64,000 nt of DNA from positions 58,588 through 122,587 of the forward strand of contig CAKPAG010000003.1 in assembly GCA_934132895.1 (NCBI GenBank), written 5' to 3'. The stretch's first letter is position 1. Every line of letters starts with the position of its first letter. Positions 6,698 through 15,471 of this stretch are shown here, one piece after another. This DNA comes from an uncultured Clostridia bacterium. GTDB taxonomy: Bacteria; Bacillota; Clostridia; TANB77; CAG-465. Under the pieces are notes generated by a model. The model ran no database searches. It saw only the letters and a program-made list of their open reading frames with translations, and was not told the DNA's origin. The translations under genes were made by a program, and so were the position numbers.

Positions 6698-9124
6698 ATG
6701 TTAGATAAAAAATATAATGCAAGTGAAAAAGAACAAAAGTGGCTTGATTACTGGAAAGAAAACAAAATATATGAATTTAAAAAAGACGGTAGAGAGGTAT
6801 ATTCAATAGATACACCTCCACCAACAGTTAGCGGAAAAATACACATAGGTCATATTTTTTCATATACCCAAACAGAAATGTTGGCAAGATATAAAAGATT
6901 AAGAGGATATAATATTTTTTATCCGTTTGGATTTGATGACAATGGATTACCAAGTGAAAGACTGGTAGAAAAAGAGCAAGGAAAAAGAGCACATGAAATT
7001 GGAAGAGAAGAATTTTCAAAACTTTGTTATGAAACTACAGATAAATATGAAGAGAATTTCCAAGAATTATTTAGCAAAATGGGTGTAAGTACTGATTGGG
7101 GGATCCATTATAAAACAGTTAGTCCTTCTACAATAAAGATTAGTCAAACATCATTTTTAGAGTTAAAAGATAAAGGGCATTGTTATCATAAGGAAAGTCC
7201 GGCATTATGGTGTAATGAATGTTTAACTTCTATAGCACAGGCTGAATTAGAAACAAAGACAATAAAGACAACTTTTAACTATATCAATTTTAAAACTGTT
7301 GAAGATGGCGAAGAGTTCACTATTGCGACAACAAGACCAGAATTATTACCAGCTATTGTTTGTGTATTTGTTAATCCTGAAGATGAAAAACGTAAACATT
7401 TAATAGGAAAAACTGCACATATTCCGGTAATCGATGTAGAAGTTCCAATCATGGCAGATGAAAAAGTAGCACTAGATAAAGGTACTGGAGTTGTTATGTG
7501 TTGTACTTTTGGAGATCAAACAGATATAGAGTGGTGGAAAAAGTATAATTTACCATTAAAATATATATTCACAGAGAATGGAAGAATAATTGATTCAGTT
7601 CCTAAGTATGGCGGTTTGAAAATAAAAGATGCTAGAAAACAAGTTGTTGAAGATTTGCAAGCTGGAGGATATATAGTTAAAATAGAAGAATTGGAACATG
7701 AAGTTCAAACACATGAAAGATGTGGAAAAGAAGTAGAGTATACTGTAATGAAGCAATGGTTTATAGATATTATGAACCATAAAGAAGATTTCATAAAAAT
7801 AGGAAATGAGATTAATTGGCACCCATCATATATGCATTCAAGATACGACGAGTGGGTTAACAATGTGGCTTGGGACTGGTGTATATCAAGGCAAAGGTAT
7901 TTTGGCGTTCCATTTCCAGTATGGTATTGTAAAGATTGTGGAGAACCAATTTTTGCAAATAAAGAAGATTTACCAGTAAATCCATTAGTTGATTTACCAA
8001 GAACTGAAAAGTGTCCTAAATGTGGATGTAGAGAGTTTGAGGCAGAAACAGATGTAATGGATACGTGGGCAACATCTTCTGTAACTCCACTAATTAATAT
8101 GAAATATGGTGAAAAGGAAAACTTTGAAGATATTTTAAAACCAATGAGTTTAAGAACAAATGCGAGTGAAATAATAAGAACATGGGATTTTTATACAATA
8201 GTTAAGAGCTTCTATCATTTTGGGCAAAGACCATGGGATAACGTGATGATTTCTGGTTTTGTTATGGCAAATAAAGGTGAAAAAATTAGCAAGAGTAAAG
8301 GAAATAGTAAACATGAACCTTTGGAACTTATAAATAGGTACTCTGCAGACGTTATGAGATATTGGGCAGGAACTGGAAGATTAGGAACTGATATTGTATT
8401 TAGTGAAGAAACATTACTTAGAGGAAAGAAATTAGTTAATAAAATCTGGAATGTTTCAAAATTTATTGAAATGCACTTATCAGATTATGAAGATAAAGAA
8501 TTTAAAGATTTTGAGTACGTTGATAGATGGATATTAGGACGTTTTCAAGAAATGGAAAAACAATTTGTTGATTATTTAGAAGAATATGAAGTAGGCTTGG
8601 CTTTGAATACATTAGAAAAATTCTTTTGGGAGTTTTGTGATAATTATATAGAAATTGTAAAACATAGGTTGTATAGACCAGAAGAGTTTGGTAATGTGGC
8701 AAGGTATAGTGGACAAAAAACGGTATATACATTATTGTATAAATTGTTACAAGATTTCAGCATATATTTTCCATTTATAACAGAGGAGATATTTCAGGAA
8801 TTATATCATAATAATAAATCTATTCATACAACTGAAATTAGCCCTTTGAATTTTAGCTTTAACAAAGAAATTCAATTAGGAAATCAAATTGTAGAAATTA
8901 TTAGTCAATCAAGAGGAGCAAAAACTAATAGTAATGTTTCTTTAAAAACGCCTATTAAAAATTTATCGTTGGGAGTAAGTAAAGAATTAAAAGAGGCTAT
9001 TGAAAAATCAATTAAAGACTTTAAAGCTACACTATTTATTGAAAACTTGGAAACTAAAGTAATAAATAAAGATTATGAAGTATATAATATAGAGTTAGAT
9101 TTAGAAGAGTTACAAAAAATGTAA
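6698..9124 (+). CDS. valS: Valyl-tRNA synthetase, archaeal/rickettsial type
   Basis: Charges tRNA-Val and edits mischarged threonine. 808 aa. Motifs: PPPTVSGKIHIGH (HIGH), FGFDDNGLPSERLVEKE, ISRQRYFGVPFPVWYC in the editing/catalytic boundary, zinc-type cysteines CKDCGEP and CPKCGC, and KGEKISKSKGN (KMSKS). The DDNGLPxERLVE form differs from the TDHAGIATQxxVE of ordinary bacterial ValRS and marks the version shared with archaea and Rickettsia. The long coiled-coil C-terminus of bacterial ValRS is absent. Start ATG 6698 behind AGGGAGGAA. The T-box above supports valine specificity. Confidence 0.93.
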   Translation: MLDKKYNASEKEQKWLDYWKENKIYEFKKDGREVYSIDTPPPTVSGKIHIGHIFSYTQTEMLARYKRLRGYNIFYPFGFDDNGLPSERLVEKEQGKRAHEIGREEFSKLCYETTDKYEENFQELFSKMGVSTDWGIHYKTVSPSTIKISQTSFLELKDKGHCYHKESPALWCNECLTSIAQAELETKTIKTTFNYINFKTVEDGEEFTIATTRPELLPAIVCVFVNPEDEKRKHLIGKTAHIPVIDVEVPIMADEKVALDKGTGVVMCCTFGDQTDIEWWKKYNLPLKYIFTENGRIIDSVPKYGGLKIKDARKQVVEDLQAGGYIVKIEELEHEVQTHERCGKEVEYTVMKQWFIDIMNHKEDFIKIGNEINWHPSYMHSRYDEWVNNVAWDWCISRQRYFGVPFPVWYCKDCGEPIFANKEDLPVNPLVDLPRTEKCPKCGCREFEAETDVMDTWATSSVTPLINMKYGEKENFEDILKPMSLRTNASEIIRTWDFYTIVKSFYHFGQRPWDNVMISGFVMANKGEKISKSKGNSKHEPLELINRYSADVMRYWAGTGRLGTDIVFSEETLLRGKKLVNKIWNVSKFIEMHLSDYEDKEFKDFEYVDRWILGRFQEMEKQFVDYLEEYEVGLALNTLEKFFWEFCDNYIEIVKHRLYRPEEFGNVARYSGQKTVYTLLYKLLQDFSIYFPFITEEIFQELYHNNKSIHTTEISPLNFSFNKEIQLGNQIVEIISQSRGAKTNSNVSLKTPIKNLSLGVSKELKEAIEKSIKDFKATLFIENLETKVINKDYEVYNIELDLEELQKM

Positions 9125-9152
9125 AGTATGCTTAAAGCAGGAGGTGCTTTCT

Positions 9153-10016
9153 ATGGAAAAAAGAGAAGAGGCAGCAAAAAAAGTAGGTATACTTGGTATA
9201 TTTATAAATTTTGTATTACTTATTTTAAAATTAATAGTAGGTTTAATGTCTAAAAGTCAGGCTATGATTGCAGATAGTGTTAATAGTGCAGGAGATATAT
9301 TTGCGTCACTTATGTCTTTTATAGGGGCAAAGGTTTCATCTAAACCTAAAGATGAAGATCATCCTTTTGGACATGGTAAAGCAGAATATATATATTCACA
9401 ATTAATCAGTATTTCTATGGTTATAGCAGCACTTGTAATGCTTAATAATTCTGTAGAAAGTATAATTTTAAATGAAAAACTAGAATTTTCAATTTTGCTT
9501 GTTATTGTATGTTTAATCACTATCTTGACTAAGTTTTTGTTATTTATATATGCTAGATTTAAATACAAAAAATGGAAAAGTATATTGATAAAAGCAAGTA
9601 TGGAAGATCATAGAAATGATATGGTAGTAACGCTCGGAACTCTTATTGACATATGTTTCAGCTTAGCTGGTATATATTTTGTTGATGGAATTATTGGAGC
9701 AATGATATCAATATGGATTGGATATGTTGGTTGTAGATTATTTTTTGATTCATATAAAGTTTTAATAGATACTACAATAAGTAAAGAGGAAAAAGAACAT
9801 ATAAAGCAAATGGGTAAAAACTATCCAGAAATATTACATGTTGATAGTATAGCTACAAAACCTGTAGGAGATAAGTCAATTATAATATTAAAAATATCTA
9901 TGGATGGAAAAAAGACTTTAGAAGAATGTCATAATATAAGTGGAAAGTTAAAATATGATATAATGAACAAGTTTGATTATGTGTATGATGTTTTAATACA
10001 TATAAATCCACATTAA
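9153..10016 (+). CDS. Cation diffusion facilitator (CDF) metal exporter
   Basis: 287 aa. ATG 9153 was chosen because CAGGAGG precedes it by 8 nt. CDF proteins are dimeric proton-coupled antiporters that export Zn, Fe or Mn. Seen: six-helix region, the signature DSVNSAGDIFAS with the metal-site Asp, DHPFGHGKAEYI, and a second DHRNDMVVTLGT site in TM5. The C-terminal cytosolic domain (residues about 210-287) ends LIHINPH. The family is secure, the metal is not. It follows valS by 28 nt and may be read through from it. Confidence 0.92.
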   Translation: MEKREEAAKKVGILGIFINFVLLILKLIVGLMSKSQAMIADSVNSAGDIFASLMSFIGAKVSSKPKDEDHPFGHGKAEYIYSQLISISMVIAALVMLNNSVESIILNEKLEFSILLVIVCLITILTKFLLFIYARFKYKKWKSILIKASMEDHRNDMVVTLGTLIDICFSLAGIYFVDGIIGAMISIWIGYVGCRLFFDSYKVLIDTTISKEEKEHIKQMGKNYPEILHVDSIATKPVGDKSIIILKISMDGKKTLEECHNISGKLKYDIMNKFDYVYDVLIHINPH

Positions 10017-10022
10017 TATAAA

Positions 10023-10058
10023 GCGAGTAGATTATAGTTTAAACTTAAATTTACTCGC
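10023..10058 (+). terminator. Hairpin after CDF gene, weak terminator
   Basis: GCGAGTA (10023-10029) pairs with TACTCGC (10052-10058), with A-T pairs inside, but the following tract is only moderately T-rich. Confidence 0.45.
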
Positions 10059-10110
10059 AATATCTTTATTTAAAAGATTTAACACTATGCAATATAAGGA
10101 GAATTTAAGA

Positions 10111-10995
10111 ATGTTAAAATGTAATTTATGTCCACATAAATGTAATGTAGAAAGAGAAAAAAGTGTAGGAAGATGTAGAGCAAATGATAAAATAAAAATA
10201 GCACTTACTTCACTTCATTATTATGAGGAACCTTGTATAAGTGGTAAAAATGGTTCCGGAACTATATTTTTTTCGCATTGTAATTTAAGTTGTATATATT
10301 GTCAAAATTATAAAATTAGTGATTTAGGCTATGGAAAGGAAATAACAGTTGAACATTTAGCTGATATTATGATTTCATTAGAAAATAAAAAAGCAAATAA
10401 TATAAATCTGGTATCACCAACTATATATGCTGATAAAATAATTGAGGCTATAAAAATTGCAAGAAAAAAAGGACTAACAATTCCTATTGTATATAATTCA
10501 AGTGGATATGAAACTATAGAAACCATAAATAAGCTCAAAGGGTATATTGATATATATTTACCTGATTTTAAATATGCAAAAGATGAAATTGGTAAAAAGT
10601 ATTCAAAAGTAAGTAATTATTCTTCTTATGCCAAAAATGCAATTAAAGCTATGTATGAGCAAGTAGGAAAACCTGTATATGATGAAAATGGAATGCTAAA
10701 AAAAGGTGTTATAATAAGGCATTTAGTATTACCAAATAATTTAGATAATTCTAAAAAAGTATTAAAGTGGATAAAAGATACATTTAATGATAATGTAATA
10801 GTAAGTGTTATGGCACAATATTTTCCTACATATAAAGCAAAAGAAAATAGCGACCTAAATAGAAAACTAACAAAAGAGGAGTATGACAATATAGAAGATT
10901 ATCTATTTAAATTAAATTTAGAAAATGGATATATTCAAGAATTAGGAGAACATGAAGAAGAATATGTACCTGAATTTGATTTAAGTGAAATATAG
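10111..10995 (+). CDS. Radical SAM protein, PflA-like activating enzyme family
   Basis: 294 aa. Start ATG 10111 behind TAAGGAGA; an earlier ATG (10087) lies upstream of that RBS. An N-terminal CNLCPHKC cluster precedes the radical SAM motif CNLSCIYCQN (CxxxCxxC), which holds the 4Fe-4S cluster that cleaves S-adenosylmethionine. The family (COG1313-like) groups with pyruvate-formate-lyase activating enzymes and AmmeMemoRadiSam relatives. The C-terminal region HLVLPNN ... VMAQYFPTYKA is typical of this family. No glycyl radical enzyme lies nearby, so the substrate is unknown. Confidence 0.88.
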   Translation: MLKCNLCPHKCNVEREKSVGRCRANDKIKIALTSLHYYEEPCISGKNGSGTIFFSHCNLSCIYCQNYKISDLGYGKEITVEHLADIMISLENKKANNINLVSPTIYADKIIEAIKIARKKGLTIPIVYNSSGYETIETINKLKGYIDIYLPDFKYAKDEIGKKYSKVSNYSSYAKNAIKAMYEQVGKPVYDENGMLKKGVIIRHLVLPNNLDNSKKVLKWIKDTFNDNVIVSVMAQYFPTYKAKENSDLNRKLTKEEYDNIEDYLFKLNLENGYIQELGEHEEEYVPEFDLSEI

Positions 10996-10998
10996 AAA

Positions 10999-11037
10999 AA
11001 CCTCACTATAAATCCAAATATGGAATATAGTGAGGTT
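10999..11037. terminator. Bidirectional terminator between convergent genes
   Basis: The 12-bp arms AACCTCACTATA (10999-11010) and TATAGTGAGGTT (11026-11037) are flanked by A on one side and T-rich sequence on the other. It serves the radical SAM gene and the convergent 175-aa gene. Confidence 0.85.
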
Positions 11038-11041
11038 GAAA

Positions 11042-11569
11042 TTATTTTATTTTTTCCAAGAATTCTACAAGACCAATTTTAATTTTGTCTTTTTCTTCAC
11101 TTGTAAACGAGTCTGTAAAATCACTTAATTCATTGAGGCTGTTTAAGAATTTTTCTATTCTAATTTTTAAGTCCTTTTCTAACAATAAATTAGAATGGTT
11201 TTCAAGTTCAACTTTAGTTTTTATTGGACCCAATAAATTATCTGCAAGTAAGAATCTTGACATTTCGCTATTTCCGATGCCTACAATTTCATTTCCTATA
11301 ATAGCTAAAATAATAAATGCATCATTAAAAATATAATTTTCATTTGCATGTGACTTAGTTATACTATATAGTTTGCATCTTAAAGAATTAAGTAAATTTT
11401 CATCTACATCTTTTTTGCCGACAACTATCCAAGGTATTTTTAAATCTGGATGGTCTTTATCCATTGATTTAAAAGAAAGTGATACAAAGTAGAAGCATTT
11501 TTCCTTCATATAAATTGGCTTCCGTTCAATTCCCGTCATTTTGTATTTTACATACTCCAACTTTTTCAT
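11042..11569 (-). CDS. 175-aa hypothetical protein with in-frame CGG at codon 16
   Basis: Cytosolic-looking, Lys/Glu-rich protein without recognised domain, signal or membrane segment beyond short hydrophobic patches (NDAFIILAIIGNEIVGIGN). Start ATG 11569 follows AAGGAGG. The promoter at 11625-11653 and the terminator at its 3' end make it a single-gene unit. Codon 16 is CGG (11524-11522). A +1 shift there would stop after five codons, so this CGG must be read as an amino acid, unless the first 20 codons are not part of the real protein. Function unknown. Confidence 0.75.
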   Translation of the reverse strand: MKKLEYVKYKMTGIERKPIYMKEKCFYFVSLSFKSMDKDHPDLKIPWIVVGKKDVDENLLNSLRCKLYSITKSHANENYIFNDAFIILAIIGNEIVGIGNSEMSRFLLADNLLGPIKTKVELENHSNLLLEKDLKIRIEKFLNSLNELSDFTDSFTSEEKDKIKIGLVEFLEKIK

Positions 11570-11624
11570 AAAAAGTCCTCCTTATTTTTATTAAAAAATA
11601 TTCCTAAAAATTTTAAGTGATATT

Positions 11625-11653
11625 ATTATATCAAAATATGCTTGAAAAGTCAA
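11625..11653 (-). promoter_or_regulatory. Promoter of the 175-aa gene
   Basis: On the minus strand TTGACT (11653-11648), 17 nt, TATAAT (11630-11625). Confidence 0.88.
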
Positions 11654-11686
11654 ATTTTATGTAAAATTTATTCCGTGTTTTTAACA

Positions 11687-12401
11687 TTAATCAACAATAC
11701 TATGAACAGTTTTTTTAGGAATTTTTACATATATGCTCAAATTATTATCTATATCACATGTTGCTAAGAATATATCTGATATTTCTTTTATTCCTTGATT
11801 TTTTATTTCTTTTTCAAGCCATGTGATGTTATTTCCTGTAGCTTTAAGATTATTTTTTAATATTTTACCATCTAAGATAACATTAGAAATAACTTTTTCA
11901 CTGCTAGGTTCTAAGTTTAAATCGTCTGGAGTTACAGGTCTTTTTTTACAGTTAGGTAAAAAACTAAGTTTGCCATTTGGTTCCAAAATCACAGATTGCA
12001 AATCAGCTAAATTAAAATATCCATTAGTTCTACATTGACTTAAAAATTCAGATAAATCTATTCTTGACTTTTTAAAATTATCTCTATAAAGTTCTCCATT
12101 TTCATATAACACTAAGGCTTTACCGAGAAACAAATCTCCTAAAAAGCATTGATTTACTTGAAATTAGAGCAGTAAGTGTTATAAGTAGAGTGTATACTAC
12201 CATAGCGGTTAATGGTTGAATAAAATTACTCTCTAATGAAGTTGCCATTTCTGCCGCAATTGAACCAATTGTAATACTATTAATGTAATCAAACATGGTA
12301 AGCTGTGACATTTCCCTGTTTCCCATAAGTTTTGTTAGAAAGAAGAGTACTATAACAGAACCAGTAGAAAGTAAAATAATTTTTAATATTTCTATCCACA
12401 T
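11687..12401 (-). CDS. yetF: YetF/DUF421 membrane protein, +1 frameshift at CGG 12125-12123
   Basis: DUF421 proteins have N-terminal membrane helices and a soluble C-terminal domain; their function is poorly known, with some links to spore membranes. Frame one (start 12401, RBS GAAAGG) gives the helices and LTKLMGNREMSQLTMFDYI with SITIGSIAAEMA, then ...LFRRFVS, CGG, TAA. Skipping the C of CGG continues SGKALVLYENGEL ... NGYFNLADLQSVILEPNGKLSFLP, the family's normal soluble domain, to a total of 237 aa, the usual length. Both halves are well preserved, so decay seems unlikely. Either a frameshift is used here or the sequence carries an extra C. Confidence 0.88.
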
Positions 12402-12512
12402 AAAAGTTATCCTTTCAAAAAAATAATTATAATTATATTTTGTGTTATAAAAATATAATTATAATTAAAATTTATGAAATAAATAAAATATGTATAAAAT
12501 TTTTGTTATTTG

Positions 12513-12653
12513 TTAACAGCAACTATTAGAATTTCCACATGAGCAGAATAATAAAGCTATAATTATCAATATAATTATAATGCAACAGTTTCCACCAGCA
12601 AAAATGTCGCATATAGAATTACAGCAACTTTGATTGCAACAATTATTATCCAT
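12513..12653 (-). CDS. 46-aa cysteine-rich hydrophobic peptide
   Basis: Start ATG 12653 follows AAGGAGGG with good spacing. Eleven of 46 residues are Cys, in pairs (NNCCNQSCCNS, GNCC, CSCGNSNSCC), around a central Ile/Leu-rich membrane segment (IIIILIIIALLF). This small-protein architecture suggests a membrane peptide with metal-binding or disulfide-linked ends. I do not recognise a named family; small spore-associated hydrophobic peptides are one possibility. Monocistronic by position. Confidence 0.7.
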   Translation of the reverse strand: MDNNCCNQSCCNSICDIFAGGNCCIIIILIIIALLFCSCGNSNSCC

Positions 12654-12856
12654 AAAAAATCCCTCCTTAAATATATAGTTATAGTAGTATATACTGTTTA
12701 ATAATGAAATGTTAATGTATTTTGAAAATATATTTAAAACTTGCAAAAATTGTGCTCAAATACAAAAAACATATTTTAAAGTAGAAAAATAGGGATTTAA
12801 CATTAAATTTGAAAAAATATTAAAAATTTTGTATATAATTAAATTGGTGATAGGAA

Positions 12857-13486
12857 GTGGTAGACAAGATAAGTAGTTATATATTAGATAATGTGCTTTA
12901 CAAAAATGAAAAGATTGAAGGCGAGCAAAGAGAAATAATGCTTTTTGGCCTTACAAGAATAGTAGAGGATATTCCTAAATATATAACTATTTTTTTGATA
13001 GCATTACTTCTTAATATATTAATGGAAACATTAATAGTATTAGCCGTAAATATAGTATACAAGACATTTGTTGGTGGTGCTCACGCAAGAACAAATTTCA
13101 TTTGTTTAGTCTCCTCTGTTATATTTTTTATTTCGCCATCTTTATTGGCAAAATATGTTAATCTCTCTTTTAGTATAACAGTTATTGCGTCAGTTTGTGT
13201 GTACGTATTTTCATGTTATGTGATTATACGACACGCACCAGCAGATACAGAGGAAGTACCTATATTAAATATAAATAAAAGAAAATTGTTTAAGGTACTA
13301 GCCTTTATATCTTTAAATTTTATATATGTACTAATGTTATTTATAAAAAATCAAAATATAAGTTTTATTATTTTAACAACTATAACATATATAAATATAT
13401 TTGCAACAAATCCAATGTATAAATTGTATAGTTGCAAGCACAGTTATGAATCAAAGGAGTTTGAATGTTACTTCCAAGAAAAATAA
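12857..13486 (+). CDS. agrB: AgrB, autoinducer peptide processing membrane protease
   Basis: 209 aa. The start is GTG 12857, behind GGTGATAGGAA. AgrB is the membrane cysteine endopeptidase that trims the C-terminus of AgrD and closes the thiolactone. Seen: the catalytic pair in GGAHARTNFIC (His and Cys seven residues apart, as in Staphylococcus H77/C84), the family motif RHAPADTEEVPI, and several hydrophobic helices. It lies upstream of a short AgrD gene, with the kinase and regulator encoded convergently. Confidence 0.95.
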   Translation: MVDKISSYILDNVLYKNEKIEGEQREIMLFGLTRIVEDIPKYITIFLIALLLNILMETLIVLAVNIVYKTFVGGAHARTNFICLVSSVIFFISPSLLAKYVNLSFSITVIASVCVYVFSCYVIIRHAPADTEEVPILNINKRKLFKVLAFISLNFIYVLMLFIKNQNISFIILTTITYINIFATNPMYKLYSCKHSYESKEFECYFQEK

Positions 13487-13699
13487 TATAAAATATATTA
13501 ATTTAGATATATAAAGGTAATATAATAAAAATATTATCTTTTATATATAAATAAATGTTGAATTTGGCACTTTTAAATAAACTATATTAAATGAAATAGT
13601 TTGAAATATATATTTTGTTATATAGTTACCTAACAAATTAAACGCAAGTAGTTTATGTATAAAGTGTCATATCAACATAATAATAGTAGGAGGTATTGT

Positions 13700-13813
13700 A
13701 TGAACAAGCTATTAAAAAAATTTGTAGAAATGTACGCAAAAACATCAACTAATAGTTGTTGGCTAGGATTAATTCATCAAACAAAAGCACCAAGATGTTT
13801 AATCAAAAAATAG
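13700..13813 (+). CDS. agrD: AgrD-like cyclic lactone autoinducer precursor
   Basis: A 37-aa precursor, ATG 13700 behind AGGAGG. It has the usual three parts: an amphipathic N-terminal helix (MNKLLKKFVEMYAKTS), a core around SCWLGLIHQ that supplies the Cys for the thiolactone, and a charged C-terminal recognition tail (TKAPRCLIKK) with the Pro and Leu used by AgrB. The mature peptide is probably a short ring starting at or just before Cys20; exact ends cannot be read from sequence. It follows agrB by 213 nt of non-coding DNA. Confidence 0.88.
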   Translation: MNKLLKKFVEMYAKTSTNSCWLGLIHQTKAPRCLIKK

Positions 13814-13820
13814 AATTAAT

Positions 13821-13859
13821 AAAAAAGTAACTAAGGCTATAAGCTTTGGTTACTTTTTT
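13821..13859. terminator. Terminator after agrD
   Basis: AAAAAAGTAAC (13821-13831) pairs with GTTACTTTTTT (13849-13859), with a loosely paired inner region. The A and T tracts make it usable in both directions. Confidence 0.9.
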
Positions 13860-13878
13860 GAGTTCCAAAAGATCCTAC

Positions 13879-14072
13879 TGAAACATTTTGATAAAAAGTG
13901 AAAAATGTTTCACTAGAGCAAAAAAATAAAGTATTGTTATAAATAATGAATTTTTACAAATAATGTTAAGAGCAGGCATTCATTGTATACTATTTAAAGG
14001 ACTTACATAAATAGAACGTAGTGAAACATATTTACAAAAAATGCAAAATGTTTCAGTATAAATGAAACATTT
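13879..14072. repeat. Five TGAAACAT elements forming two inverted repeats
   Basis: TGAAACATTTT (13879-13889) pairs with AAAATGTTTCA (13902-13912). AAATGTTTCA (14046-14055) pairs with TGAAACATTT (14063-14072). A further TGAAACAT lies at 14022-14029. The elements fill the non-coding stretch between agrD and agrC. They do not match the published AgrA direct repeat (ACAGTTAAG type). They could be regulator sites or folded RNA elements. Confidence 0.7.
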
Positions 14073-14087
14073 GGTTCGTGTAAAATT

Positions 14088-14113
14088 AAAAGGAGCTGTA
14101 AAAAGCTCCTTTT
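14088..14113 (-). terminator. Terminator of agrAC operon
   Basis: The arms AAAAGGAGCT (14088-14097) and AGCTCCTTTT (14104-14113) overlap the agrC stop. On the minus strand the hairpin is followed by TTTTAATTTT. Confidence 0.85.
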
Positions 14114-15440
14114 AAATGTTCTTTTCTATTATTATGTTTTGTACAAATTTATCCTTTTCAATAGTCGGATAGATTTGAGAGTTTGATTGTTTTGAGATAA
14201 TCTTTTTTACTTCCCATAGCCCTATACCAGACTTTTTCTTTTTACTTGAAACGCCTTTTTTGTAAATACTTTCTAAGTCAATATTAATTGATGTATCATA
14301 AGTATTAATTACGCGAATGATATCTGCGTTTCTTTTTCTATCAAATTTCATTTCTAATTTAACATATGGATTATTACATTTTTGCGTAGCTTCATATGCA
14401 TTGTCAAGTAATATACCAAGTATTCTTGAAAGTTCTGGCATAGGAAAGCTAATTTCTTTTACGTCAGTAATAACCTCCAAATCCATAGTAATATCATGGC
14501 CTGTAATTAGAAAATACTTTGCACCAACAATTCCATAGATCGCAGGATCATTAAATATTTTAGGGTCTATACTACCTAAGGTATTAATTATATTACATTC
14601 TTTTAGTACTTTGTTTATATGTTCTTCAAGTTTGTCATACTGTTTGGTAAGTACATATCCATTTAAAGCTTGAATTATATTGTTATAATCATGTTTTAGA
14701 GTCTTTACTCCATCAATCATACCAGACATTGTATCATTGTGTAATTTTGTGGTTATTAAGTCGGATTCTATCTTGTTTTTCTCTAATGCTTTATTAAGAT
14801 AGTTAAATATAACTATGCAAAATAGTATCATTTGTATGCAATTAATAATTAAAAAGTATATTGAATATGAGTTATATTCATTAAAAAGAAATAATACTAA
14901 TTGTGGACAGATACAAATAACTAGCAAAAACAAAAAGATTAATAGTTGTTTCGTTGTGATATGTTCAATTAAAGTGTTAATCTTAGTAAATTTATTTAAA
15001 AAATATTTTAATAACCTTAGTAATAGTATAATAATTAAAAATTGTAATACTATTGCCACTAAAGATAAATTTATGTTACCTGTCATGTTTTCAAAAGAAG
15101 TTCTAAAAATAAATGATGTTAATAAGTAACTTATAATTTCAGACAATATGACGAAAATAAAATTAAAAACAGTTAATATAAAAGATTTTACTGTATTAAA
15201 TTTTAATATAACTCTAAATATAACAAATATAAATATAATTCCTACAAGAGTATTGGAGAGTGGAAATAAACCTTTAGCTAATGAACATGCAAATATACTA
15301 CATATAGATGAAATAATAACTAAAGAAATTTTTAGCTTACCTAATTTATTATGTTCAAATAATTTAGCTAAAGATAATACGGTATAAACACTACTGGCTA
15401 TTTGTATCAATATTATTGATATTAAAATTAAGGTTTTCAT
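14112..15440 (-). CDS. agrC: AgrC-like sensor histidine kinase
   Basis: 442 aa. ATG 15440 was chosen because AAAGGAG precedes it by 9 nt. The N-terminal half has six or seven membrane helices that would sense the cyclic peptide. The cytosolic part has a dimerisation helix with the phospho-acceptor His in VKTLKHDYNNIIQAL, then a GHKL ATPase with ILLDNAYEAT (N box) and KKSGIGLWEV (G box). It lies 31 nt downstream of agrA on the same strand, convergent to agrBD. Confidence 0.93.
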   Translation of the reverse strand: MKTLILISIILIQIASSVYTVLSLAKLFEHNKLGKLKISLVIISSICSIFACSLAKGLFPLSNTLVGIIFIFVIFRVILKFNTVKSFILTVFNFIFVILSEIISYLLTSFIFRTSFENMTGNINLSLVAIVLQFLIIILLLRLLKYFLNKFTKINTLIEHITTKQLLIFLFLLVICICPQLVLFLFNEYNSYSIYFLIINCIQMILFCIVIFNYLNKALEKNKIESDLITTKLHNDTMSGMIDGVKTLKHDYNNIIQALNGYVLTKQYDKLEEHINKVLKECNIINTLGSIDPKIFNDPAIYGIVGAKYFLITGHDITMDLEVITDVKEISFPMPELSRILGILLDNAYEATQKCNNPYVKLEMKFDRKRNADIIRVINTYDTSINIDLESIYKKGVSSKKKKSGIGLWEVKKIISKQSNSQIYPTIEKDKFVQNIIIEKNI

Positions 15441-15471
15441 AAGATTTAACTCCTTTGTTTTTTTTGTTAAG

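Noticed and set aside
13879..14072. TGAAACAT elements as AgrA binding sites
   Set aside because: They are inverted, not direct 9-bp repeats of the ACAGTTAAG type.
13879..14072. CRISPR-like array
   Set aside because: Repeats are only 8-11 bp, of mixed orientation, and unevenly spaced.
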